The position numbers and the translations under genes are program-made. DNA of 64,000 bases from Xanthostigma xanthostigma (Eukaryota; Arthropoda; Insecta; Raphidioptera; Raphidiidae): contig OY754471.1 of the NCBI GenBank assembly GCA_963575645.1, forward strand, positions 34,232,401-34,296,400, written 5' to 3'. The stretch's first letter is position 1. The number at the start of each line of letters is the position of its first letter. Of this stretch, positions 19,986-31,566 are shown piece after piece. The notes beneath the pieces were generated by a model that worked only from the letters and a program-made list of their open reading frames with translations, was not told where the DNA came from and searched no databases.

Positions 19986-22506
19986 AAATCCTTCCCAAAA
20001 ATTGAAGAAAAGGCAAGAAAATAAAAAATTGAATTTGAAGTTGACACTTGACGGAAAAGTTTATTCGATGGTCCGGAATACGAGAAAAAGTGTTGGATTT
20101 ATAATAAAGCACACTATAGGCACCGGCCTAGGGCAACACCACAGACGAGGAACCGCATTTCGAGAATTTTTATCCTAGATTTAGAACTATTTCGGTTCTT
20201 AAACTTCAGATTAAAAATTATATGTTTGCACAGAAATTTATTTATGATTACTTAATGAAAAGGTAGATGACGTTTCTTCTGAATCTAATATTATGAACGT
20301 ACGAAAGTGAAACAAACATATTAAAAGAAGACTATATTAATAAAAGCTGAGATCCTGCGTTATGAAACAAAGCAATCATAAAGAGAAAAACTAGAGCACC
20401 GTTCACTATAAAAACCTAGAGCACCAAAAAGTTAAATCTGGAACTGACAGCAACGATCTAGAGATGGTGTCTGCATTTAATATACTTGTTAGTACCATTA
20501 ACGAAAATGTGACCTGCTCACATAATGAAAATTATCAACATTTTCATAGAATATGCTCGTGTTACGATGATGTTTGTAAAAGTATATTTTTCTTTTGTCT
20601 ACAGTCCTTTAAAGTAGATGATATCCTCTGCTGGAAATGCAGCACTAAAGCCCAAGAAGTATTTATAGTACAAAAAATATATTATAAGCTTGCTTTTTCA
20701 ATTACCATGAAGATATTCTTGTAAAGAAACTTTTATAAATCAGAATATATTAAATGCACCATTTCTATTCATTTATAGTGCAATTTTACATATAAAAATA
20801 AAAGTAAATTCATAATAGTTGAAGAAAAACATAACTATGAAACTAGATACAGAGAAGCCTTTTTAATTCCCCAATAGCACATTACATTTAGTAGTGAGGG
20901 TCCATTATACACGGCGCGCGGCGTTTAAATCAAACAATATATACAAATGAAATAAAGGAAACATGATTTAAGATTCTCAGTAGATGAGTGCGTTGTTATT
21001 TGAATTTTTAATTTTGGAATAATCTTACAAAATATTCTATTGTTATTATTTTTATTAATATGAAATTTTAAACTGTGTTAGTATTTGGGCTTAATTTGTA
21101 ACTTTTTCGGTTGACTCTATTTATACCTAATACGACTATAAAAAACTGTATTGTATTGTAACGTCATTAAAAATGACGTTTGAGACTGTAACATAAAGAA
21201 AGTACAGACATGCTTTTTTGAATTTTGTACTTGAGGTTCCCTTTAAATAACCCTTTTTTGTAGGTGTCGTTTCAGACCTCAATGTCCGTCTTTATTTTAA
21301 GTCCTTGTAGCTGTTAACCCTCTATCTTCTTCCTGGCGGAGGTTACTATACGTTTGAATAGGCATCATGACAGTATAAAAGAATCAAAGAATAAATGGTT
21401 TTAGAGAAAACTATATTTTGAAAGGATTCTAAAATAAAAGTATAAAACACTGCAATCGGCCATGTTGACTGAAACACCAAATGACGTCAAGCCTTCTTAA
21501 ATCAAATAATATAAACACTTGAAGTAAATAATCACCGTGTCGCTTAAATTTTTGTTGCGATCATTCATTTCTGCATCATTTAATTATAGTTGATTTATTG
21601 TTTATTCGTTTTTTTTGTGATATTTTATAAGACAGGTCATAGGTTATTTTTGAGGTTAGTTAACTTGCAACTAAAGAAAACCTTATGATTTTTACTATGT
21701 ACTAAGTACCTACTTTTAAGAAAATACTTAATACAAATCACATCATTAAGTAAATTTACTACCTTTCTAAGAAATACCTCTGAACCACAGCACTACAGCC
21801 ATAAATACAACATCTAATGTCAGCTGTCACTGAGAAGTGACGTGCCAAGCGTTTTCGCGGTTACTTCAAAATAGAAAGATAAAAATACAATAATTTGCGT
21901 TAAAATTTAATTTATTGATGAAATAAAGTTTTTTTTCGGAAATCTTAGACGTGTATCTACATTATAGAACTGGAATTCAAAATCTGTCATCGTGTATATT
22001 GGAGGCACTGATTTTAAGTTCTTCTTTTGTCCATTTATTTACGACATTGCCATTTGCGATCTTTTCTTATACCCTAACTTAAATGACATATTTTTTCTGG
22101 CTAAAATTGGATTAAGAAAATCGGCATTAACGAAAACGAAGTTGCGGGTAAAGGCTAGTAAATTACATAATATAGGGAGTGGAGTTTTTAATCAATTCTC
22201 GTTGTCAGATGAACTAACTCATGTGTTGTGTGGTTAGACACGTGTGAAACTGTAGCCTTGTGTTAAAGTGTTTGCAGCTATGTTGTAATTAATGTGACAA
22301 GCGGGACATGAGGCATATCACGATGCCAGTGAGCACATTAACAACACCATGGAAAACATGGCCGCGCTGACGGCGGTACTTATTATTGCCAGTGCAAGGG
22401 TGGCACCGCCGTCTCTTTACAACAAATACAGGCAGTTCTCGCTTTACGAACACTATGAACGAACTAGTTCGTTAAGTTGGGAACTATAACCTCTCCCGGC
22501 AGCCAG
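19986..22506. other. No recognised feature
   Basis: 2.5 kb of AT-rich sequence. An 86-codon open frame at 20464-20724 contains several Cys and His residues, but not in a zinc-finger spacing, and resembles no family that I know. No RNA gene was seen. Confidence 0.4.
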
Positions 22507-22826
22507 GGCCGTAACTAGGCAGGGGTAACAGGGGCCCGTGCCCAGGGTCCAGATAGAACGGAGACCTCAGAAAGGTCTCAGAAAAATCGAAAAAAATCGC
22601 ATTATATTAAAAAAAAAACTGTGCGCCTGTCAAAAACTTTTTGGGAACCTGTCCGAAAATAGCAGTCACCATCCCTAAATGCACGTAAATTTAAAAATTG
22701 GGTTAGAGTACGATAATAATGTACAAAATATCAATTGGAGATTCACAATTATTATTATAAATAACATAATATAACAGTATTATAAGCCGTTTTAAGTGCG
22801 GACAATTGATTTTTTAAAATTATTTT
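22507..22826 (+). mobile_element. Possible hAT-like MITE end (CAGGGCCGTAACTAGG)
   Basis: CAGGGCCGTAACTAGGCAGG at 22505-22524 resembles the termini of insect hAT MITEs that begin CAGGG(C)CG. No inverted partner or target duplication could be found, so only one end is suggested. Confidence 0.3.
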
Positions 22827-23040
22827 TTTTTTGCGCAGTGAAAAGGGGAAGGCGTTAGGGGGGAGTTCTTTAAAAAACAATTACAGGGTCGTATCGATGC
22901 GATAGCGTTTTCTTTTTTGCGCAATGAAAGGGGGAAGACGTCTGCGGAGAGTTCTTTAAAAAAACAATTACCGGGTCGAGTCGATGCGGTGGGCTTTTTT
23001 TTGCAGTGAAAAGAGGAGGGAGTTTTTTCCCCCTTTTTTA
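22827..23040. repeat. ~85-bp tandem repeat, about 2.5 units
   Basis: Units begin TTTTTTGCGCAGTGAAAAGG, TTTTTTGCGCAATGAAAGGG and TTTTTTTTGCAGTGAAAAG at spacings of 86 and 84 bp. Units share GAGTTCTTTAAAAAACAATTAC and GGGTCG..TCGATGCG (in part). The third is truncated. Confidence 0.75.
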
Positions 23041-23293
23041 AAGGAGATTACATTTTTTTTTAAGTTTTTTTCAGTAAATCTCTAAACATCCTTTTTGCTT
23101 TCTAGCATAGACAAGTAGGGTTGCCATATCATATTCCATTAAATTTTGCAGAAAAATCAGAAAAAGTAAATAAATAAATATTGCTGACGTAATCACCATC
23201 TACACCCTCCGTCCTCCATGTCATCAAAAATAAGCTAAGCAAAGACACCCTTCCCCCCGTTGATGCTTACCTAATACTTAAATGGTCCCCCTA

Positions 23294-23741
23294 GCTGAAG
23301 AGCCAGTAGCCGAATGACAGCATTATTTTAGGTATTTTAAGTAATATTATAAGTCTGTATTTATGATGGCACACATTTCCTCCACAGACTCAATAAAAGG
23401 TCCGCTGTATGAGCGCGATGATATTGTTATGCAAACATATGAGTGCGAGTGAGAGCATTCGATGGATTTTTTTGACAGCTTCATGAAATTTAGGTCGTTT
23501 ATTTGTTTCCATAGAACTTTTCTCTCCTAAACTCTGCGTGTGTATGTAAACAACTAAATTTCATGAAGATGTCAAATAAAAGCCATCGGATGCTCTCACT
23601 TGCATCATATGTTTGCATAATAATATCATCGGAGAAGGAATGTCTACCATCATAAATATAGGCTTATAATATTACATAATATGTATAACAATTTTAGGTT
23701 TGTTAAAATATGTGTTCTCATCCGGCTACTGGCTCTTCAGC
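23294..23741. mobile_element. GCTGAAGAGCCAGTAGCCG TIR MITE
   Basis: A 448-bp element with a perfect 19-bp terminal inverted repeat, GCTGAAGAGCCAGTAGCCG / CGGCTACTGGCTCTTCAGC. Further inverted similarity inside includes TTATGATGG / CCATCATAA and the TTTGCATAA...TTATGCAAA block. It has no coding capacity, and a target duplication could not be fixed. Confidence 0.75.
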
Positions 23742-24471
23742 CATTCGTTAGCATAGTAAAAGTGGGAACTATAAATTAATCAAAATTGAAAAAAAAAAAC
23801 GTTTTAAATTTAAACTTTTGGTTTTTAATGATATCACTATTAATGACATTTGTAAGTGCCTACATCTCCGTCGCACATAGACGCGCTACCACAATGATAG
23901 GTTTTGTTTATACCTACTTGACTGCTGAACGCTACTTAAAAAAACTTAAAACATTTAAATGAATAGCCCCAACTGGAATCGTTATATTTTCTATAACAGT
24001 AAGTATTTGTATGCAGGTGCTGAGTTAATTCTAATAAAGATAACGTTTTTTTTCACGTCTCATCGCTACCCATGCAAACTACGTACTTAAAGTTAATAGT
24101 AACTGGTGTGTTCAGACACTTTACTAAATTTTCGCGTCATATAATATTATTTTCATCGTTTCTAGTGTGGAAAATTTTACAGGAATGCATATATTGTAGA
24201 ATAAATGTGTTTCATAAACCATGTTAATTTCCGTAGTATTTCTCCGCATTTTTACTTAGAACTGATGCGGAACATTCATATTAAAACGTGTAGTGTCATT
24301 TTATTTCCAACATTTTTGCACGTTTTCATTCATCGTGTTTTTCAACAAAGTATGTTATAATTTTCTTTAAAAGCGGTTGCATTTCAATTTAAAAAAAATC
24401 TTTACAAAGTATTAGTATTATACGGGGTCTCGTATAAGTTTTGGCGTATTTCGATGAAAGGACCCCGTACA
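23742..24471. other. No recognised feature
   Basis: AT-rich; no supported gene or repeat boundary. Confidence 0.35.
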
Positions 24472-24735
24472 AACCTTATGGGATTTGGTTATCGGTTAAA
24501 TTGATCAAAAATGGTTTTATTTTATAGTTTTTAGCTACAGATATCTTTAGCGATATTTTAGATATAGTATATCCATGGATATACTATATATAAAATCTCG
24601 CTAAACATATCTTTAGCTAAAAATCTATTGGTTCTTAGGCTATGCGCCCATAAACATTTTTTCTTAATGACTTTTAAATTATAAAATAAAACCATTTTCG
24701 ATCAATTTAACCGAGAACCAAATCTCATAAGGTTG
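24472..24735. mobile_element. Foldback element, nested palindromes
   Basis: Arms 24472-24527 and about 24678-24735 are inverted copies (CTTATGGGATTTGGTTATCG / GAGAACCAAATCTCATAAG). A second pair inside (TTTTTAGCTA.. / TAGCTAAAAA) encloses a central palindrome AGTATATCCATGGATATACT. The whole 264 bp can fold into one long hairpin. Confidence 0.65.
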
Positions 24736-24740
24736 CGTGG

Positions 24741-24842
24741 TTAAATTCGGAAAGGTTCCATCTCTTCTTCAAACGAATCATTGAATATTTCCCTATTCAA
24801 TGATTCGTTTGAAGAAGAGATTGAACCTTTCCGAATTTAACC
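24741..24842. repeat. Near-perfect 48-bp-arm hairpin
   Basis: Arms 24741-24788 and 24795-24842 match at 47 of 48 positions around the 6-nt loop TTTCCC (words CTTCTTCAAACGAATCATTG and its complement). It lies 5 bp after the neighbouring foldback element. The very short loop and single mismatch imply recent origin or maintained pairing. Confidence 0.85.
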
Positions 24843-24894
24843 TCTGAAACGCTCGTCAATGTGTTTCTAAATGCAGTGGATTGATTTGATGTAA

Positions 24895-25440
24895 TGGGAA
24901 AAAAGACGGACAAATGGAACTCGCACCCTGAGGATTCCGTACCGTTATTGCATAAAAATTAAATTTATCATGTAATAATTCTATATAGAATCAAAAATTT
25001 ATGATTTTCGGATTTTTTCCTTTACTTGTGCTAGGAAACCTTCTTTCGCCCCAAACATAATTCTATAGGTTAACGGGAAACATTAAAGATTTTGATAAGT
25101 GAGTCAGTATAAAAACATGATTTTTGTTGTGATGTAACTACAAATTGACGGTTTTCGGATTTTTCCCTTTACTTGTGCTATAAGACATTGCTTCTTGCCA
25201 AATTTCATTATTCTAGGTCACTGGGAAGTGCCTTATTGATTTTGATTCCATTGCGAATGTCAAAATATGCGTCATAAATGGCCAAATCTTTTGATTGCGT
25301 TAACTTAGAAGTTTGATTTTTTCACAGCTACAAGGGATTGCTGTAGACGTGAGTATTTGATATTAATTTCAACTTACCTCCACGCGTTCGTGAAAAAAGG
25401 GTTTTGACAGACAGACAAACGGACAACGAAGTGATCCTAT
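24895..25440 (-). repeat. GACAGACAGACAAACGGAC repeat family, minus copy
   Basis: On the minus strand it runs from TAGGATCACTTCGTTGTCCG through CAGTATCAAGTTGAAAT-like and AATCATGAAATTTGGCAAG-like blocks to the left side. The plus-oriented copy at 38795-39345 shows the same order. Non-coding; class unknown, widespread in insects as far as I know. Confidence 0.5.
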
Positions 25441-25978
25441 TGATACAATTGTGTTAATAAACCAATCTGGTTTCATACTTCGTAAAATATCTCGAGATTG
25501 TTTAAAACATTTTGGATTTATCGCTTATTATTCATAGATTTTCCTCCACTTAAAATATAGTATAATAGCACTAACTGCACTAATTAAACTCGTGTATTTA
25601 TTAAACAGAAATATGCAATCAGAATAATCTTTAACTTATCAAAACGAACATCGTGCAAAGAAGTCATTATAAACAGCATTTTAATATTGCTAAGTATCTA
25701 CAATCTACATAACATATATTTTATTTCATTGTGTATAAAATTAAACCTAAATATTTTCTGAATAATCAGACTGTAATGACACAAAGCAAAAGAGACATTG
25801 AGTAAAGCCTATCTCTTTACAGTAAAGCCCCAGTTAGCTCTAGGATTAACATTGTCAATAAATTACCAGCCGAGATAAAAAAAATCTACTCAGTCTATTT
25901 AAAACTGTAAAAAGATTTTTCATTCAGCAATGTTTCTAATCGCATAATGAATATGTTACTTTCAGTATTTTATAAGAG
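25441..25978. other. No recognised feature
   Basis: AT-rich sequence without a supported feature. Confidence 0.3.
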
Positions 25979-26980
25979 ACTAGTGGCCCGGTTCGGCTTT
26001 GCCCAAATTTGTAGATTCCCACTGTTTTTTCGTCTACTTACGTTGTAAAATTGATCTCCAAGAAAAGCGCTTTTATTTCAGCGCGATAGTATACAGGGTG
26101 TTTGGAAGCTGGGTGCAAAGCCTTAAGGGGGTGTTAGTATAGACCATATAGAACATGTTGAACCATATTTGTCCTAACCAAAGTCTGATAATTTTTTTTT
26201 AGGGAACTTTTATGATTTTAGTACCAAAATCCCAAAATTTTCCAATTAAGTGCTAATAACGCAAAGTTTAAGTGGAAATGTTTATTTTTTTTAATGTCCT
26301 TTATTAGCCTAATGTGTGTTTAATGGTATCAATAATTTTAAAGCACCGTTTTTACTAAAAAAATAACTGTCATACTATTTAAACCTAACAGAAAAAAATG
26401 TCAAAGAAAAAGATGGATTTTTATTGACATTTAAAAAAATAAATAAAATAGCTACAGGTGTTCAGACAATTTTAAAAACATGCTGAGTTATTGTTCTTTC
26501 TGTTAAAGTATCATTTACCTGGTTATATTTACCATTTTTGAAGTTAGGGTGCCTGAACCAGTTAAATGGTAAGAAATTAAAAATTTCAAAAAAATCATAA
26601 CAAGCCTAATTTTGCTCAAAAAATTTTAAACTGATGTCTAAAACAATATCCGAGATTATTTTTTAGTCTACTGTGTAATAATAATAAACTTACCCGATCA
26701 AAAATGCAAAGAGGCGCCTTACAGAACTAAAATCGTAAAAGTTTCCTAAAAAAAAAATATCAGACTTTGGTTAGGACAAATATGGTTCAAAATGTTCTAT
26801 ATGGTCTATACTAACACCCCCTTAAGGCTTTGCACCCAGCTTCCAAACACCCTGTATATTATAGTCTATGTCCATCCTGAAGATTTATTCTAAATAGTGA
26901 TGAAATGATTTTTCAAATAGATGCAGTGGTTCTAGAGATTATCTTCTACAGACCACATACACGCAAGCACACAAAATTCT
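25979..26980 (+). repeat. TAGTGGCCCGG-type repeat split by a MITE
   Basis: It begins ACTAGTGGCCCGGTTCGGCT and resumes after the MITE at 26091-26857 with TATAGTCTATGTCCATCCTG and AATAGATGCAGTGGTTCTAG. Such units (start 'TAGNGGCCCG', end with a primer-like AAA-rich motif) are frequent in insect genomes and probably derive from non-LTR or SINE elements. Confidence 0.45.
26091..26857. mobile_element. CAGGGTGTTTGGAAGC TIR MITE
   Basis: A 767-bp element with inverted arms of roughly 100-125 bp that begin ATACAGGGTGTTTGGAAGCT and end AGCTTCCAAACACCCTGTAT. Arms continue through AAGGGGGTGTTAGTATAGAC and CCTAACCAAAGTCTGAT. It is flanked by TA on both sides, compatible with a TA-targeting (mariner-like) duplication. 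The interior is AT-rich and non-coding. It interrupts the repeat at 25979-26980. Confidence 0.8.
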
Positions 26981-27779
26981 TACTCTTTCTTTATAATATT
27001 TGTATTTGTATTACAAAATTTTATTTAGTTTTAACTGTCCCGGTGTCTGTCTGTATGTCTGAAATCAAATCTTGCAAGTTAAATTTGACTCACTTCCCGG
27101 TTTCCGATTAGAAATAAGTCTTTTATTTTAAAATAATGACTGTGATAAGTATGTAAAAATGGCTTATTTCTAATCGGAATGAAATTATTTATAACTTTTA
27201 AATTCTTTTATATTAACAACTAATTAAAGCTTGTTTAAAAAAATTGTTTTTTTATTTTGATTGAAATGACTATTTTTTGCCTTTTTGGCTATATTCGTAT
27301 GTGAAATATATTCGTATTATTATTAACAGTCGTTCAGAAGTGCAGTTAAAATTTACAATTTGTATAAAAATCAAACATTTTAACATGTTACAAAAACTAG
27401 TGTTAAAAATTTTATCTTGACATACAGAAGAAAATACTGACATTCGATAAAAGGCGTTTTTCCCTTTGGTCACTTTGTGCGAGTAAAATGCGCACACGCA
27501 TTATGTACATGAATGTAGCACGGTACCTAATAGGCCATTTCCCTTGATACATTAGCTATGCGTGATCGAAGGAGGCCGTAGAAGTCGATATCCAGTGAAC
27601 TGAAAGGAACACCGATAGCCTTTAAAAGACGTGAATTCCAATTTATCAGAATAGATTATTACAAAAAGTAAAGAAAAGGATAGTAATTCTGCTCAATTAG
27701 CACATAAAATAAATAGATTCCAATATTTTATAATGGCATTTAGTCAGGTTTTTTATTGTACCTTCAGTACTTTAACAAT
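26981..27779. other. No recognised feature
   Basis: AT-rich; nothing supported apart from the next MITE's left flank. Confidence 0.3.
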
Positions 27780-28204
27780 TTAAGAGTATTCGTCCCTGCA
27801 AACACCCTCTGCACCCTTCATCTCAAATCTTTTCCCCTGGCCTAAAAACGGTTCGCGCTCTCCCGACGCTATTTTTAAAGTTAAAGGGTTCTGGTAAACG
27901 CTAAATGAAAGACAAAGAATCAGACTACGGATCCTTCAGGCGAATTTAAAAAAAAATTCCTGAAAAAACTTACAATCTTTTGAAAAAAATAATAAGTTAC
28001 GTAATATTTCACACGTAGGCGAAACTGTTTTTCAAAAAATTCGCCTGAAGGATCTGTAGTCTGATTCTTTGTCTTTCATTTGGCGTTTACCAGAACACTC
28101 TAGCTTTAAAAATAGCGTTGGGAGAGCACAAACCGTTTTTAGGCGAGGGGAAAAGATTTGAGGTGTAGGGTACAGGGGGTATTTGCAGGGACGAATACTC
28201 TTAA
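27780..28204. mobile_element. TTAA-flanked palindromic MITE, copy 2
   Basis: A 417-bp element at 27784-28200 between TTAA duplications (27780-27783 and 28201-28204). It has the same sequence and near-complete palindromic structure as the copy at 14264-14691. Small arm differences (for example GTTAAAGGG in place of GCTGGAGGG) show independent ageing. Confidence 0.85.
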
Positions 28205-28241
28205 TGAACGTTCGTAACAATTAATACTGATTTTAATATTT

Positions 28242-28803
28242 TAATGCCCGTATCCACCGAACACTATTAAAGATAGAAGTTACTAATCAGGGAACTAATT
28301 TATTCGTTAAAATAAAATTTACTTTTCATTTCACCAAGCAAAATATCAAGTAGAAAAGTTAGTTAAAGAATAAATGTACACTGCACTATACTCCTTGCTC
28401 TTTTTGTTGAATATTTTGACGTTTTTTGGCGTTAAAGTAAACATCAAAAAAATTTCACAAAATATCCTAATTCAATTACACACGAAACTTGCACTATAAC
28501 TTTAATGTGTTTATAAATATACAGTTCACAAAAGGTTAACAAACAACACATACATAAATTCACAAGAGCAACTGTAGATATAACATTCCACGTTTATAGG
28601 TTAGGTATTATGATTTATGTGGGGGCCATTATTATTTTATCAGGCGAATAAATATTTATACCCTGGAAGTAAGACAATAGATTTATACCTGCAGTATACA
28701 TATTTATGGTTGATAATTAATTGAATTATCGCTATTTATTCGGAGGAATATTTACCTGAAGAACAAATGAACCGAATAAATATACAGTGAATATGGCCAT
28801 AAG
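28242..28803. mobile_element. CTTATGCCC MITE, copy 2
   Basis: A 562-bp homologue of 10321-10881, in the same orientation and similar along its whole length, but with weaker ends (TAATGCCCGTATCCACCG and CAGTGAATATGGCCATAAG). Older than or diverged from copy 1. Confidence 0.7.
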
Positions 28804-29936
28804 TTAAACAAGTATTCTTTCTATTTGAAATGAATTTATTGACGATAGAGAACCCCTTAATTAAACCAATATAAATTAGTAAGTTCACTATAATTTAATA
28901 AAAGACACATTTTAACATAAAAAAATATGCGTGCTACTATCGCGCGTTAGAAATGAAACTTCTTAGGTTCTAGCATTTATTGATGATTTTATTATTTCAG
29001 GATTAGGAAATCGTTATGTGGAATTTGTTACCGTGGTTAGAGAAAATTTTAGACGTATACACATAGTTTGTACGACACATGCGTGTAGAATGCGTACGAC
29101 GCTTTGACAGAGAGAGCAGAAACGATTCTCTTACTCTTTCCTGCCGTTGAAGTCGAACAAGGGGAAGCGTTTCACGTTTCGTCTGAAACTTTTTTAGGCG
29201 CGGTAGAAAGATAGCGCGCCTAAAAAAGTTACATTTTAAAAATAAGAAATTTAAACTTCAGTGCACTTCAGAATTTATTTTAAAAATATTTTCGTAACTA
29301 TAATTTATAAATATATGAAAAAAACTTTTTGTACAAAACTTTCTAGCAAAAATAAATAGAATAATAAACCGTTATGAAAAAGCACCTTTGAAATAGAAAA
29401 AAACAACAACATTATAAAGCATAATATGTCTTTTGTGAATGCGTGGATTTTTCCCAAAAATAGTAGAATTCTTTAAAGAATAAACTTGATGGAAGATCTA
29501 ATACACATATTATTACTTAATTCTCTTGACTATTTCACTATTTATTATTTTTGGAAAATTTGACTTTATTATCTCTATACAAATAATACTCGCCATTGTG
29601 TAAAGGCTATCTTAAAATTTTAAATTATTGATCAAAGTTTTGCATGTCAGTTTAATTTAGGTATATATAATTCCTATGTCAACTAGTAAACAGCCAGACT
29701 TTATAAGCACATAACAGAGAGACAAGTTTCAAACTGGCGTTTAGTTTTTGCACGCCTCCTACAGTCCTGTACTAATAATAGTAACAAAAAAGGTACAACC
29801 AGGCAGAGCACCGCATCGCCAGTTTACGTTCATTACCATTAAAATTATCTTTGTGTGCTTACATTGTGTCTATCTTGATGTTGCGGACTGTGTGCTTTGT
29901 TTTACCATTCTGGTTATTTACGTCAACAATATATAT
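28804..29936. other. Unassigned; short palindrome
   Basis: No gene. A small inverted repeat TTTAGGCGCG / CGCGCCTAAA lies at about 29196-29225, with AAACTTTTTTAGGCGCG before it; such motifs occur at the ends of insect repeats. The rest is AT-rich. Confidence 0.35.
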
Positions 29937-30472
29937 AGTGATTCCCAAAGTGGTCTATATCGACCCCCAGGGGTCGACGACAACTTGCAAGGGGTCCATG
30001 TCAGCGGGAAAAAAAATTGGGGGTCCATGAAATGAAAATGGGGGTCGACAATAGTGAATCTCCTAACAAAAAAAGAAACAAACTGGACATCGTTAACCGA
30101 AGAGATTTAAGATTAAATCTAACTAAATTGATGCCAAATGTTGAAAATTTATTATTAAAGCATCAGGTTCAACCCTCAACTAAAAGCATTTATTTTTTGC
30201 TTAGTTATTTTATGTAACAGAAAGTAAATTTTAATTTGATTCGTTTAATTTGAATCTAATTAATAAATGTATAAAAATAAACATTTCGCACTACATTTCA
30301 CTACCGTTATAAATTTAAATCGTTCAAAGTGAGTAGCACTATACCGGCTGTCAAAAATACATTTGAAATTAATGAATTTGCAAAAAATCAATATCAGATA
30401 AGCAGGGGGTTAACCCAAAACCGAAAAACATGGCAAGTGGTCTACGAGACAAAAAAGTTTGGGGATCTCTTC
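29937..30472 (+). pseudogene. hAT transposase C-terminus in a deleted element
   Basis: The left end AGTGATTCCCAAAGTGGTC is a typical hAT (Charlie-like) terminus; a weak mirrored end AAAAGTTTGGGGATCTCT lies near 30455-30472. Between them the plus frame at about 30072-30185 reads VNRRDLRLNLTKLMPNVENL, then LLKHQVQPS, resembling the C-terminal DLRL.L....P....L...HQ.QPS block of hAT transposases. The catalytic domain is gone, so the element is an internal deletion derivative. The preceding GGGGTCGAC repeats are subterminal motifs. Confidence 0.55.
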
Positions 30473-30590
30473 TAACGCATTCGTTTTACATAACAAACTT
30501 TTAAAGGAAAACTATACTCAACTGTAAAGAGTAGAGTTATCAAGTAGAGTAATCTTTAGTGGCGTGTGTGAGTCGGATAAACATGTACTC

Positions 30591-31367
30591 TCTAAACATA
30601 AATAAGTGATTTTTCACTAATTATAAGTGCATATTCACTGTTGGTCAATGCTAGCATCGTACCACGCAGAATTAGTGAATATACTCACAATATGAATTAG
30701 TGAATATAAAAATTCACTAATTATATGTGACCATCAAATGTCATCAAATATCAACAATTTTTTGATTACAGATTTTTTAAATCTTTATTTATTCGTTGCT
30801 TTCACTAGAATAAATAACTTTTATATTTTTACAAATCGATTAAAAATTGAATACAAAATAAAGAATTATAAAACTCGCGTCAAAAAAACATCACCTTAAT
30901 TCATTGTTAGTTATGATCCTATGTCACTGACTATAATTTAAAATCGGTTAAAAAACAATAGTAGACACGCAACGCTTTACTCCGAATCTATTAAAATATA
31001 ATTAAAATAATCTAATTAACTTATCTGATAAATTATATTACTTGTTGGTTTATCAGTTTACAAAGAACTTGCTATAGAACGACCTACATTCTACATGAAA
31101 AATAATCTATAGTATCTATAGAAACTGTATGGAGTCACACGTATAAAATCAGGGGTATCACTATTCTGACAGTGAATTTTACTTGAATTCACTATTCCGG
31201 AAGTGAATCAGAAGTCACTATTTCAAATAATTACATTTTCAATATTTCATTTTTGAGAGTGAACTTATTAGTGAAAATTCACTAATTTGTTGTGAAAGTC
31301 ACTGATTATCAAGTGAATACAGCTTCACTTACGCAATTAGTGAAAATGTCACTAATTTATGTTTAGA
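30591..31367. mobile_element. Element with arrayed CACTAATT/AATTAGTG motifs
   Basis: A 777-bp element with imperfect 32-bp inverted ends starting TCTAAACATAAATAAGTGA and ending TCACTAATTTATGTTTAGA. Both flanks are packed with TTCACTAATT, its complement and near variants (GAATTCACTA, AGTGAATC, AAGTCACT): about five at 30606-30730 and more than ten at 31155-31360. The middle is AT-rich and lacks a gene. Dense subterminal motif arrays suggest transposase binding sites of a non-autonomous DNA transposon. Confidence 0.7.
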
Positions 31368-31478
31368 TAGTTTAAACGCGCATTACGTTATTCCCTTTCC
31401 GAAAAAAATGTTTCTTCCATTTTTGAGGATGCTTAGCACATGTGGTAAAACATTGCCGCCAACTCTCACGAACCTCTC

Positions 31479-31566
31479 CACCAACCAAATCTCACCTCCG
31501 AAACGGGCGAATTTTGCCGGCGATATGAAAAAAATCCACCCGTTTCGGGGGTAAGATTTGGCCGGT
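31479..31566. repeat. Hairpin with CCGAAACGGG arms
   Basis: The left arm (CCAAATCTCACCTCCGAAAC, then GGGCGAATTTT) and right arm (AAATCCACCCGTTTCGGGGG, then TAAGATTTGGCCGG) pair imperfectly over about 36 bp, with a short spacer containing GCCGGCG. GC-richer than its surroundings. Confidence 0.6.
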
